DNA of 64,000 nt from Oligoflexia bacterium (GTDB taxonomy: Bacteria > Bdellovibrionota_G > JANQFH01): NCBI GenBank assembly GCA_028277945.1, contig JANQFH010000021.1:124001-188000 (forward strand), written 5' to 3'. The position numbers and the translations under genes were made by a program. Of this stretch, positions 1 to 7,472 are shown piece by piece. Positions within the stretch are counted from its first letter, which is position 1. Each line of letters starts with the position of its first letter. The notes under the pieces are model-generated. The model was not told the DNA's origin. It worked only from the letters and a program-made list of their open reading frames with translations, and did not search any database.

Positions 1-1768
1 CGATACGGTCACTGTCCGTTGCAATGGCTCCCACTGTGGTGCCATCCAACCCGCCATCCACACCACCAAAGATGAAGACAGTGCCGTTATCAAGTTGGGT
101 TGCCGTATGTGCGAAACGTCGTTGCATCAGACGCATACTCTTCTTTGGACCTGTAGGATCGGCTGGGTTTGTTGCTGTTGCCGGAAGAAAGCAAAGGTCT
201 GCGCCGCCATTCTCACTGAGCAGGTACTCTAAGGCATCACTCGACTGGCTGCTCTCCGTACTACCGATGCTCTCGGCTTCGCCCCCGCCGACTAACAGAT
301 GGGTGGCAAGGTTATCCAAATTGTCTTCGTCGCTTAACATCACCTCTTCCATACCAAAGCGTGGCTGCATCATGGTCGCAGCCTCCTGTTTGGTGAAGGG
401 TATCTGTAGGCCAACAGTAACTAGATCGTTACGTATCTCTAGTAGCGAACCACCACTGTCGTAGTAACGGCCTCCGACAAGAGCCCAGAGGTTATCTGCG
501 AGTCGCAGAGCCGTTGCCAGGTGACGTGGTGAGTTGGCGAGATCTCCGATTTCTGGGATCACATCTAAGAGGTCGTTGCCGTAGAAGTAGATTTTGGTTT
601 CGTAGCTTGTGTCAAGCCACTGATTGTCATTGATTCCCGATAATGCTACACCGAAATCAATTCCTGCTTCTTCAAAAGTGAAAAGGGCATGATCGGCAAG
701 CGGTTGTGCCGTTGTACAATCAACGTCTATATTATTTAATTGTAGTGTTTCGAGATCTAAACTGAAAAAAGCACAGGAAATCGGTTCGTGCGTTGTCGGG
801 TCCTCACCCCCAACAATGAGCAGCTCATTAGATCCAGCAAGTAGTGTCAGCCGGTGGTTGATCATAGCTTGTGGTAGCCCAACATGATTGCCGTTATCAT
901 CGTGTAGGTAAGACATGCTGGCTGTCGCGGGATCGTAGACCTCGATACGTGTCTCATTGCCCTCGCAATTACCTTGGCCGCCAACGATGAGGACTTTATC
1001 TGCGACTGCAGGAGATAACGAAGTAGGTGGCGTAGCTGATGAAATGAACGCGGCCTGATGCTGGCTGCGTGGACAGCGTAAATTTTCCGTCGTTATCAAC
1101 GTGCTGGTTTGTGGCGCAAAATAGAGGTTTTTATCTGTAGGCTCTCCGGATTCATCATTGCCACCGGCAATAAAAACGCCTCCTGAAGGCAGCGGCGTTG
1201 CCGTGTGAAAATAACGTGCTTTTCCCGCAGCGATAGCCACTTCGTTAATGTGGTTGTCCACTAAAAATAATAGCGTGTGAGCGGTGGTGCCGTCGTCTAA
1301 AAGCTTACTTTCTGTTAAAGTGCTGCTGCCAATCCGGGCACCATTAAAGTCGATAGGAGTTGTGTTAATACAGGAGCTGGTGTCATTGAGCAGTTCAAAA
1401 CTTGCATTACTGATGTTTGCTGTCGGTAAGGCATCTACTTCAGCAGTGAGTTCTGCCTGGCCGCAGAATCCACTAGCTGTAGTTTGTACACTGCCCTCAA
1501 GTAGCAGAGTGTTGCCATCACTGAACTGCAAGTTTAGGCACGCCCACTTAGCACCGTTTAACGCTGCGCAGGGATCGGTTGCATCTATGTTGGCGAGCTT
1601 TACCTTGAAGCTTGCTGCGAGCGCATCGATTTTGAAATGAATTTCTGGAATCTTGTTGCTGGCCGTGTCATCTAATGGCTGGGAGTCACTACATCCTGTA
1701 AGTAGCAGTACTGCGATTAGGGCGGATCGCAGCCAAAGTCGTGGCTGGTCTGTTCCTTTTGTTTTCAT
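1..1768 (-). CDS. Kelch-type beta-propeller lipoprotein (3' end outside window)
   Basis: Partial gene: the reading frame is open from the ATG at 1768 to the window edge (about 589 codons visible), so the C-terminus is missing. The start gives a signal peptide ending in a lipobox (LLLTGCSDS), so the mature protein should be a lipid-anchored envelope protein. The rest contains recurrent kelch/galactose-oxidase-like blades: GGVFIAGGNDE, KVLIVGGQGN, ELLIVGGEDP, WALVGGRYYD, HLLVGGGEAE and TVFIFGGVDGG, each a hydrophobic strand followed by a di-glycine. Such propellers usually bind ligands or partners, and no catalytic motif is visible. The ATG overlaps the TGA of the upstream PEGA gene (ATGA at 1765-1768), so the two are translationally coupled and probably form one envelope operon. 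The exact ligand cannot be inferred. Confidence 0.85.
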   Translation of the reverse strand, partial: MKTKGTDQPRLWLRSALIAVLLLTGCSDSQPLDDTASNKIPEIHFKIDALAASFKVKLANIDATDPCAALNGAKWACLNLQFSDGNTLLLEGSVQTTASGFCGQAELTAEVDALPTANISNASFELLNDTSSCINTTPIDFNGARIGSSTLTESKLLDDGTTAHTLLFLVDNHINEVAIAAGKARYFHTATPLPSGGVFIAGGNDESGEPTDKNLYFAPQTSTLITTENLRCPRSQHQAAFISSATPPTSLSPAVADKVLIVGGQGNCEGNETRIEVYDPATASMSYLHDDNGNHVGLPQAMINHRLTLLAGSNELLIVGGEDPTTHEPISCAFFSLDLETLQLNNIDVDCTTAQPLADHALFTFEEAGIDFGVALSGINDNQWLDTSYETKIYFYGNDLLDVIPEIGDLANSPRHLATALRLADNLWALVGGRYYDSGGSLLEIRNDLVTVGLQIPFTKQEAATMMQPRFGMEEVMLSDEDNLDNLATHLLVGGGEAESIGSTESSQSSDALEYLLSENGGADLCFLPATATNPADPTGPKKSMRLMQRRFAHTATQLDNGTVFIFGGVDGGLDGTTVGAIATDSDRI

Positions 1769-2778
1769 TCGAGCGTCACCGTCGTTGTGATGGTGATAGG
1801 CCCGTCACTGCCGCCACCCCCTGATCCCGTACCACCGCTACTCGAACCACTGCCTGAGCCACTACTGCCACCTCCAACGATTGCATTGGTGGAGTCTTCA
1901 CCGCCGCCGGCGAGACTAATGGCAGCTACTGTAGCAGCCGAAGCGGCAACCCCGCCAATCAGGGTCCATAACCACCACTTTTTGGCGCGACGTTTTGGTC
2001 TCTCTGGTGCCGGCGGAATTTTGGTTTGCAGTGCAACGAATTCGTCTGTGTTGATGGTTGTTTGCAACGGTTTTGCTTTGAGTTGAAAACGCAGCGTTTG
2101 TTCAGATTTGGGTGTTAGCAAGATAGTTTGCTCAGCGCTGACATAACCAATTTTCTCAACACGAACCGTGTGGTGTCCTGGAGGCATCTGTAGTCGACGC
2201 GAAGTCTTATCGGGTTTTCCAGGAATTGCGTTGGCATCTACATAGATCGTGGCACCCGCTGGTATTCCCTCCAGCCGTAAGATTCCCTTGGCAGTGAGGC
2301 CCGCCTGATCGAGCAATTTTGCGATTGCCTGTTTTGTCGCTTCGGCAAAAGTTACCGTGGCGCGTTTGCCGCGTTCCTTGATCATCCATGGGGAGCTCTG
2401 CTGTTTTTCCAATGAATAGAGTTTGAGAGTCACTGTAAACATGGAACCAAGTCCGTGCAGGGCGCCTTCAAGATAGTGGGTCGCGCCACGTTTCTCCATG
2501 AGCTGCTGGCGACAGTCCTGGCTGCTTAAACAGTTCTTGTTGGCTTTATCAGGCAGGTAGTTACTTGCCTGGAGCCAGGCGTAGTCGTTGATTTCCTGGC
2601 GCAGCAGACGGGTAAGCTCAATGCGATTTTCTGCGGCAATGCCTAATCCAGATACCTCGCCAACAAGAATGTGCTCGGCCGCCTCTGTTGGCAGGGTGGT
2701 GGTGATGAGACCAAGCAGCATCAGTAGCCAGGTAACGCGAAGACGGGGTTTTCTACTTATGCGTTGTTGGTAGCTCAT
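1765..2778 (-). CDS. PEGA-domain envelope protein with Gly/Ser-rich tail
   Basis: 337 residues. An N-terminal hydrophobic segment (about residues 13-33) looks like a signal peptide or anchor. Residues 35-165 resemble a periplasmic domain of the kind that scores a small-molecule or stress state, but no family is recognised. Residues 167-235 form a PEGA domain (IPAGATIYVDANAIPGK, then PPGHHTVRVEKIGY), a beta-sandwich common in delta-lineage surface and kinase proteins. A proline-rich linker and a cluster of Lys/Arg precede a second hydrophobic helix (268-290), and the tail (293-325) is almost pure Gly/Ser. The two hydrophobic segments suggest a protein attached to the inner membrane with the PEGA part in the periplasm. 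The gene overlaps the kelch lipoprotein by four bases and sits 23 bases downstream of a sigma-54 promoter. Function unknown, but the pairing suggests an envelope complex. Confidence 0.75.
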   Translation of the reverse strand: MSYQQRISRKPRLRVTWLLMLLGLITTTLPTEAAEHILVGEVSGLGIAAENRIELTRLLRQEINDYAWLQASNYLPDKANKNCLSSQDCRQQLMEKRGATHYLEGALHGLGSMFTVTLKLYSLEKQQSSPWMIKERGKRATVTFAEATKQAIAKLLDQAGLTAKGILRLEGIPAGATIYVDANAIPGKPDKTSRRLQMPPGHHTVRVEKIGYVSAEQTILLTPKSEQTLRFQLKAKPLQTTINTDEFVALQTKIPPAPERPKRRAKKWWLWTLIGGVAASAATVAAISLAGGGEDSTNAIVGGGSSGSGSGSSSGGTGSGGGGSDGPITITTTVTLE

Positions 2779-2801
2779 GGGTTGCCTGCACGGCTGTAGA
2801 A

Positions 2802-2817
2802 AGCAACAGCCGTGCCA
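2802..2817 (-). promoter_or_regulatory. Sigma-54 (RpoN) -24/-12 promoter for the PEGA/kelch operon
   Basis: Read on the minus strand the bases are TGGCACGGCTGTTGCT, which fits the RpoN consensus TGGCACG-N4-TTGCW at every fixed position and has the GG/GC elements at the correct spacing. Transcription would begin near 2791, about 13 bases before the PEGA ATG at 2778. The same segment forms a 10-bp inverted repeat (2788-2797 with 2806-2815) with an 8-base loop, so the early transcript or the DNA could also fold. rpoN itself is in this window. Expression would need an enhancer-binding activator; its site is not identified. Confidence 0.75.
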
Positions 2818-2950
2818 GCTGCCTTGTAGTTAACTTTATGAAATAATTATATAAATTTACTCTAACATGGCCGCAGTGCGTAAATTGTAACATTTGTTCG
2901 TCTGATGGCTCTTTGTCTGCGCAAAAAGTTGCTAAAACGTATTTTGTAAC

Positions 2951-3063
2951 CTCAAACAGAGCATCGGGTCCTGCCGCACCGTTTGCTCCCATCCTCCGTC
3001 TTCGCCGTAGGTCAAAGACGGGAGACGGACCCCTCCGGCGCGTCACCCGCTGCCCTGTTTGAG
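2951..3063. other. Nested inverted repeats, possible structured RNA
   Basis: This 113-base part of the 310-base gap between the PEGA start and the tatD stop contains three nested complementary pairs: 2951-2959 with 3055-3063 (CTCAAACAG/CTGTTTGAG), 2966-2971 with 3027-3032 (GGGTCC/GGACCC), and 2996-3002 with 3015-3021 (CCGTCTT/AAGACGG). An alternative innermost pairing (2995-3001 with 3023-3029) also exists. The segment is more GC-rich than its flanks. It may be the 3' leader of the metG-tatD transcript, a small RNA, or an upstream control region of the sigma-54 promoter. It has no U-tract typical of an intrinsic terminator and does not match the SRP, 6S or RNase P signatures I know. The remainder of the gap (2818-2950) shows only AT-rich sequence with two TTGTAAC copies. 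Confidence 0.3.
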
Positions 3064-3088
3064 CTGCTAAAATTCGTTACGAGTTTTA

Positions 3089-3925
3089 TTATGGAAGTGG
3101 TAGCTGGAAGAAGCGAACGCTGTTGGCGTAAGTCTCAGCACAGATTTTGGTGACATCCTCGCTGCGCAGTTGTGCTGCTGCCGCTGCGGTCCACACAAGG
3201 CAGGCAGGCTCATTACGAAAGCCTCGTCTCGGCTTGGGAGTGAGGAAGGGTGCGTCTGTCTCTAACAACAAGCGTGAAGCAGGCACCTGTTGCAGCGCCT
3301 GGTGTACGGCAGTGGCGTTGGCAAAGGTAACGATGCCAGCAAAGGAGACGTGCATGCCCAACTCTAGGTAGGCTTGCAGCTCGCCGGGCCCTTCACTAAA
3401 GCAGTGTAGTAGGGCGCCAATCTCTTGAATGTGCTTTTGATAGTGTTGCAGCACCTGCAGGGTCTCTTTGTGGGCGTTACGGGTGTGGATAATGAGCGGC
3501 AGTTTAAGCTGAGCAGCGATCTCACACTGCTCAGAAAAGGCACGCCGTTGGTTTTTCACGGCGCTGTGGTTGTAGTGAAAATCGAGGCCAACCTCGCCAT
3601 AGCCAACAACGCTATTTGTCCTTGCCATCTCAAACAGCTTGGCGCGTGTCTCTTCGTTCCACTGATCGGCATCGTGTGGGTGTATTCCAATAGCGGCATG
3701 CAGTCCACGTTGTTGCTCCGCCAGTTGCAGGGCAGTGTAGTTGCCGTCAATGCCCTGGCCCGCACCAATGACAACGATCTGCTCAATCCCACTTTGGTGG
3801 GCCCGAGCAATGACCTCTTGGCGGTCGTTGTCGAAAACAGCTGCACCTAGATGACAGTGGCTGTCAATGAGCCGAAGTTTTTCAACGCCAACTTCCGGAA
3901 GCTTGTCGGCAGGCAACGGCTGCAT
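3089..3925 (-). CDS. tatD: TatD-family metal-dependent DNase
   Basis: 278 residues, the usual length for TatD-type amidohydrolase-fold nucleases. Metal ligands are visible in order: DSHCHL near residue 21, the glutamate of GYGEVGLDF, the histidine of LIIHTRNA, the histidine of LLHCFSEG and the aspartate of LLETDAPFL. These proteins hydrolyse DNA 3' ends and act in DNA repair or turnover in the cytoplasm. The ATG at 3925 overlaps the metG stop by one base (TGATG), so the two genes are co-translated. metG-tatD pairs are common in bacteria. The assignment is secure at the family level, while the physiological substrate is known only from relatives. Confidence 0.93.
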   Translation of the reverse strand: MQPLPADKLPEVGVEKLRLIDSHCHLGAAVFDNDRQEVIARAHQSGIEQIVVIGAGQGIDGNYTALQLAEQQRGLHAAIGIHPHDADQWNEETRAKLFEMARTNSVVGYGEVGLDFHYNHSAVKNQRRAFSEQCEIAAQLKLPLIIHTRNAHKETLQVLQHYQKHIQEIGALLHCFSEGPGELQAYLELGMHVSFAGIVTFANATAVHQALQQVPASRLLLETDAPFLTPKPRRGFRNEPACLVWTAAAAAQLRSEDVTKICAETYANSVRFFQLPLP

Positions 3926-5499
3926 CAGGCCAAGTTTTCGTCGATGCGTTTAAAGAGCGGCTCACCCTTGTGCACTTTGCTCTGTGGTTGCACGCTGTTC
4001 GTATCAGCCCACTGCTCTGCCTCTTCCAGGTAGCCGTGTGAACTGCGATCATCAATGCTCGGCAGTGAGATCTTCTGGCGCAGCTGGTTAGCCATTACTG
4101 GCATAAAGGGGAAGATGAGAATAGAGACGATCCGTAGCGACTCGATAAGATTGTAAAGTACTTGGTCTAAACGGTCTTTATCGTCGGCTGTCTTGGCTAA
4201 CTGCCATGGTTTGGTTTTATCAATGTAGCGATTGACCCTACCGATAAAGTCCCAGGTCTTTTTGAGCGCCTCTTCAAAGCCAAGTGCTTGCATGGCTTGG
4301 GTGTAGTCCTGCGCACACTCTTTGGCTCGCTGTGCTAGCTCGTTGTCTCTCTCTTGACCACCGGATGGTTCAGGTACTAAACCGTCGCGGTACTTCTCTA
4401 CCATGGAGATAGCTCTACTCGTTAGGTTGCCAAGGTCGTTGGCGAGGTCGCTGTTGATGCGCCTGACAAATGCGTTCTTGGAAAAGTCGCCATCAAGACC
4501 AAAGGGGAACTCGCGCAAAAGAAAATAGCGAAAGGCATCGGCCCCATACTTCTTCACCATATCAAAGGGATCGACAAAGTTGTCCTTGGACTTAGACATC
4601 TTTTCACCCTCAACCGTCCACCACCCATGGGCGTAAATGGTCTTTGGCAGTGGCAGGCCAGCGGACATCAAAAAGGTAGGCCAGTAGATGGCGTGGAAAC
4701 GCAAAATATCCTTACCGACAACATGGTAGTTTGCTGGCCACCAGTGGTTAAATTGCTTCTCATCACTGCCGTAACCAATAGCGGTCAGATAGTTGGTGAG
4801 AGCGTCAAACCAGACATAGATTATGTGCTTGCTATCCTGGGGTACGGGGATACCCCAGCTAAAGGAGGTGCGGCTGATGGAGAGATCCCGCAGACCCTGA
4901 CGCACAAAGCTTACGACCTCATTGCGTTTAGAGGTCGGTTGAATAAACTCTGGGTTGTTCTTAATGTGATCCAGTAGTGCCTCTGTATACTTAGACATTT
5001 TGAAGAAGTAGCTCGCCTCTTTGAGGCGTTCGGTAGGGCGCTGGCAGGTTGGGCAATGGCTCGCTTCAAGCAGTTGCGTCTCCGTCCAATAGGCCTCACA
5101 AGGCACACAGTACCAGCCCTCGTACTCACCGAGATAGATGTCGCCAGCAGCAAAGACCTTGTGAAAAAACTGTGTGGCGCCCTTAACGTGTCGCTCTTCG
5201 GTGGTGCGGATAAAGTCGTTGTGCGACATATTCAGCTCCACCCAGAGTTTTTTCAGCCGTTCAACAACACGATCGGCGAGTTGAATCGGCGTTTCGCCCT
5301 CCTGTTTAGCGCTCTTTTCGATCTTTTCGCCATGTTCGTCTGAGCCAGTGAGAAAGAAGACCTCGTTGCCCAAAAGCCGTTGAAACCGCGCAGCCGCATC
5401 GCAGGCCACAGTGGTGTAAGCGTGGCCAATGTGCGGATAGTCGTTGACGTAGTAGATAGGGGTGGTGATGTAAAATCGATCACCCTTGTTTTTGCTCAT
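3925..5499 (-). CDS. metG: Methionyl-tRNA synthetase
   Basis: 524-residue class I synthetase charging tRNA-Met. The HIGH motif is at residues 23-26 (YPHIGHAY), the KMSKS loop at 300-304, and a zinc knuckle of four cysteines at 131, 134, 149 and 152 inside the connective-peptide domain. The C-terminal helical anticodon-binding domain is present (about 360-500), but the extra EMAP-like tRNA-binding domain found in E. coli MetG is absent, as in many shorter bacterial forms. The gene is followed by tatD with a one-base overlap. It is divergent from the downstream tRNA-Arg gene, with about 90 bases between them holding both promoters. Confidence 0.97.
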   Translation of the reverse strand: MSKNKGDRFYITTPIYYVNDYPHIGHAYTTVACDAAARFQRLLGNEVFFLTGSDEHGEKIEKSAKQEGETPIQLADRVVERLKKLWVELNMSHNDFIRTTEERHVKGATQFFHKVFAAGDIYLGEYEGWYCVPCEAYWTETQLLEASHCPTCQRPTERLKEASYFFKMSKYTEALLDHIKNNPEFIQPTSKRNEVVSFVRQGLRDLSISRTSFSWGIPVPQDSKHIIYVWFDALTNYLTAIGYGSDEKQFNHWWPANYHVVGKDILRFHAIYWPTFLMSAGLPLPKTIYAHGWWTVEGEKMSKSKDNFVDPFDMVKKYGADAFRYFLLREFPFGLDGDFSKNAFVRRINSDLANDLGNLTSRAISMVEKYRDGLVPEPSGGQERDNELAQRAKECAQDYTQAMQALGFEEALKKTWDFIGRVNRYIDKTKPWQLAKTADDKDRLDQVLYNLIESLRIVSILIFPFMPVMANQLRQKISLPSIDDRSSHGYLEEAEQWADTNSVQPQSKVHKGEPLFKRIDENLA

Positions 5500-5552
5500 A
5501 GTTCTGGTAAGTTACTGGAGTTGCCGGGTAAAGTAAAGCTCAGCGTAGGCCG

Positions 5553-5581
5553 TTGACAAGCCAGCAGAACTTTGGAATGAG
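5553..5581 (+). promoter_or_regulatory. Probable promoter of tRNA-Arg
   Basis: A perfect TTGACA at 5553-5558 lies 17 bases upstream of a weak -10 hexamer (AATGAG at 5576-5581). Transcription would begin a few bases before the tRNA 5' end at 5592. The -10 is poor, so only the -35 is persuasive. Confidence 0.4.
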
Positions 5582-5591
5582 TAGCCGGCAC

Positions 5592-5665
5592 GCGCCCCTA
5601 GCTCAGCTGGATAGAGCGCATGGCTACGGACCATGAGGTCGGGTGTTCGAATCATCCGGGGCGCG
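5592..5665 (+). tRNA. tRNA-Arg, anticodon ACG
   Basis: A complete 74-base cloverleaf. The acceptor stem GCGCCCC (5592-5598) pairs with GGGGCGC (5658-5664). The D stem is GCTC/GAGC. The anticodon stem CATGG/CCATG (5619-5623 with 5631-5635) carries the loop CTACGGA, giving anticodon ACG (ICG after modification, reading CGU/CGC/CGA). The T stem at 5641-5645 pairs with 5653-5657 around the loop TTCGAAT, with one G-T pair. The discriminator base is G. CCA is not encoded. The 3' end is repeated at 7076-7091, marking this gene as an integration target. Confidence 0.95.
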
Positions 5666-5666
5666 T
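5651..5666 (+). repeat. Direct repeat, left copy (tRNA-Arg 3' end), att-like
   Basis: The 16 bases ATCATCCGGGGCGCGT end the tRNA gene and recur exactly at 7076-7091. The sequence after each copy is also related (an A-run, then a TCGTTTA block). The 1.4-kb segment between the copies holds a DUF4143 ATPase gene and no integrase. Confidence 0.7.
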
Positions 5667-5713
5667 TTTAAAAAACTAGGCCTGTCGTTTATCGATAGAC
5701 ACACACAATAAGA

Positions 5714-5748
5714 ACCCGACCTCTACAATCGACGGGTGTTCGAAGCCC
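5714..5748. other. tRNA-derived debris downstream of tRNA-Arg
   Basis: Two fragments of the tRNA recur just after it: ACCCGACCTC at 5714-5723 is the exact inverse of 5635-5644, and GGGTGTTCGAA at 5734-5744 is a direct copy of the T-arm segment 5641-5651. They look like remnants of earlier recombination at this tRNA, though an extended hairpin with the tRNA tail, acting in transcript processing, cannot be excluded. Confidence 0.45.
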
Positions 5749-5779
5749 AACTCTCTTTCTCCAAGCGAGAGAAGAGCCT

Positions 5780-6940
5780 CTACTCACGTAACATTTGGAA
5801 AAATTCCTGATATGGCACAACCTTATATCCATTCACGACACGGGAGCTCTTTCCTGCACAAACACATAGGCACTTAGCTTTGGGGATAATTTTTTTAATT
5901 GCCTGAAATCCTGACATAAAATCTAGGGGAACAGGTGTTGTTTTGCTTTTGATTTCAATGGCTAGGATTTCGCCATTCGGTTTTTCAATTATCAGATCGA
6001 CCTCCACGTCGTTTGCTGTGCGCAGAAACGAAAAAGAGAAGTCTTTTCGGAGGTATGAAGAAATTCGGTTTGCTTCATTAATTACCCAGGTTTCGAAATA
6101 GTTGCCGAACTCAAATGATTTGGCTTGAACTGGTAACGATAAACGCTTTTGTGCCGCGCGTAGAACGCCGGTATCGAAAAAGTAGAACTTAGGACTAAGT
6201 TTGTGCCGTTTTCGCTGTGAAAAAGAAAATGGCATGAGGAATGAACCAATCAATGTATCCTCCAGAATTTTATAATATTCTTTCACAGTCACTGAGCTTA
6301 CTCCAACATCGCGTGCGATGTTGGAGTAGTTGATTTGTTCTCCATTGGTTTGAGCTGCGGTAGCAAGAAAACGAATAAAGCCGCCAATATTCCTAGAAAG
6401 CGCTTCTGCCTCTATTTCCTCCTTCAGATAAACTTCCACATACGAGCGTAAATTTTCTTCTTTATGATGAGCGCTATGGCTAGCTATATTTTGAGGGAGC
6501 GTACCAAAGGTTAAAAGTTCGCTGAGTTTTGTTGTTCCAACCTCGTGCAAGGTTAAGGGGAAAAGGTTGTAGGTCCACGCTCGTCCAGCTAAAAGATTTC
6601 CTCGACCCCGCCGCAGTTTTCTGGCACTTGAACCGCTGAGAATGAATTGACGTCGTTCTTTTTGGTCGATTAGAAACTGCACTTCATTCAGGAGGGCTGG
6701 TATCCTCTGAACTTCATCAATGAATATCGTGTTGACTGAGGGGGGAAGTGCGGCAATTTCTTCACGCAGAATGTGGGGCTCAGCTGCCAATTTCGTGAAG
6801 GTTTCACCAAGTAGCAGGTTGTACTCCTGTAAATTTTTTCCACCAAATAGTTTCCGAATCAAAGTGGTTTTGCCAGTTTGACGAGCGCCAAACAGAAAAA
6901 AATGCTGTTTTTTCGGTAGGTTAAGTTCTCTTAAAAGCAT
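5780..6940 (-). CDS. AAA+ ATPase with DUF4143 C-terminal domain
   Basis: 386 residues. N-terminal AAA_14-type ATPase: Walker A GARQTGKTT at 18-26, Walker B TIFIDEVQ at 71-78, and a sensor segment FILSGSSARKL. The C-terminal half has the DUF4143 layout ending in a PD-(D/E)XK-like core, VEVDLIIEKPNGEILAIEIK, in which the D, E and K of a nuclease-type fold are all present. Members of this family are abundant, mobile and often found in accessory regions; their activity is not well established. The gene is the only one between the two tRNA-Arg repeats, and a palindrome lies seven bases before its start. It is probably cargo of a small integrated element. Confidence 0.85.
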   Translation of the reverse strand: MLLRELNLPKKQHFFLFGARQTGKTTLIRKLFGGKNLQEYNLLLGETFTKLAAEPHILREEIAALPPSVNTIFIDEVQRIPALLNEVQFLIDQKERRQFILSGSSARKLRRGRGNLLAGRAWTYNLFPLTLHEVGTTKLSELLTFGTLPQNIASHSAHHKEENLRSYVEVYLKEEIEAEALSRNIGGFIRFLATAAQTNGEQINYSNIARDVGVSSVTVKEYYKILEDTLIGSFLMPFSFSQRKRHKLSPKFYFFDTGVLRAAQKRLSLPVQAKSFEFGNYFETWVINEANRISSYLRKDFSFSFLRTANDVEVDLIIEKPNGEILAIEIKSKTTPVPLDFMSGFQAIKKIIPKAKCLCVCAGKSSRVVNGYKVVPYQEFFQMLRE

Positions 6941-6946
6941 AGTTTA

Positions 6947-6963
6947 AATATCCATGGGATATT
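6947..6963. promoter_or_regulatory. Palindrome upstream of the DUF4143 gene, possible operator
   Basis: AATATCC (6947-6953) and GGATATT (6957-6963) are exact inverted copies separated by three bases, just before the ATPase ATG at 6940. A possible -10 (TATGAT on the minus strand, 6972-6967) lies immediately upstream. This fits a repressor site over the start of transcription, but no cognate regulator is evident next to it. Confidence 0.35.
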
Positions 6964-7007
6964 CTTATCATAGTTATATTTATTTGCAAGCAATGAGGCT
7001 GTTTTCT

Positions 7008-7075
7008 CGACCTCAGGGTCCGTAGGTGCTGAGGTCGGGAGTTCGCAACCCAGCTTCGCCGACCGCAGGGAGGCC
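7008..7075 (+). pseudogene. Degraded tRNA-Arg 3'-half at the right end of the island
   Basis: TGAGGTCGGG at 7030-7039 matches tRNA positions 5634-5643, followed by GTTCG, and then a segment of about 28 unrelated bases precedes the right repeat at 7076. The copy is therefore a tRNA half interrupted by an insertion. A 9-bp inverted repeat, CGACCTCAG (7008-7016) with CTGAGGTCG (7029-7037), overlaps it. Confidence 0.5.
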
Positions 7076-7091
7076 ATCATCCGGGGCGCGT
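7076..7091 (+). repeat. Direct repeat, right copy of the tRNA-Arg 3' end, att-like
   Basis: Exact second copy of ATCATCCGGGGCGCGT. It marks the distal boundary of the 1.4-kb insertion and directly adjoins the toxin-antitoxin locus. Confidence 0.7.
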
Positions 7092-7101
7092 ACTAAAAAA
7101 A

Positions 7102-7472
7102 TTAAGTCTTTCGTTTACTAAGCGTCTTAGCAGCGACGATAAACTCTTCAATGGTAGCCAGATAGTCTTTATCGGTAACATCAACATAATCATGAACAGC
7201 TAAGTTGCGGTCTTCAACAAAGGCAAGCCACTTTTCAACATCATCAATCAAACCAAGTCTACCTGCGTGCTTAATAATTTCCTTTGGTCCATACGCTTCA
7301 ATGCCAGCCTCTTTAACCAGAGCAAGGAGGAATTTCCAGGCGTATTCTAAGCAGACTTCAAAAGATTTTGAGATACCGTAGAAGTAAAAAGCATCTTTTT
7401 AATCTTGTGCCTGAAAGTCCACGCATGCTCAAGGGAGACGATGCTTTCCAGAAATCTACTACGCTGCCTCAT
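7102..7472 (-). pseudogene. hepT: HepT-type HEPN toxin, frameshifted
   Basis: Starting at the ATG of 7472-7470, which overlaps the MntA stop (ATGA), the frame encodes a HEPN/HI0074-like protein but is broken in the A5 run at 7396-7400, where one base is missing. Restoring it gives about 123 residues ending at TAA 7104-7102, with KDAFYFYGIS after the break, then PKEIIKHAGRLGLIDD and EDRNLAVHDYVDV. The last segment holds the Rx4HxY signature of HepT RNases (R, H and Y in RNLAVHDY), so the catalytic and modified residues are intact. HepT cleaves RNA unless its tyrosine is AMPylated by MntA. The break may be inactivation, a homopolymer sequencing error or slippage on the A-run. Confidence 0.75.

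Noticed and set aside
1284-1640. 118-codon plus-strand frame over the kelch lipoprotein
   Set aside because: It lies opposite the clear kelch coding frame with lipobox and blade repeats; no independent support.
2753-3046. 97-codon minus-strand frame in the gap upstream of the PEGA gene
   Set aside because: It overlaps the sigma-54 promoter and the nested repeats, has no recognisable domain or SD, and composition is that of noncoding sequence.
5571-5592. Possible second promoter or terminator between metG and tRNA-Arg
   Set aside because: The stretch is too short and the -10 is weak; only the TTGACA was kept as probable.
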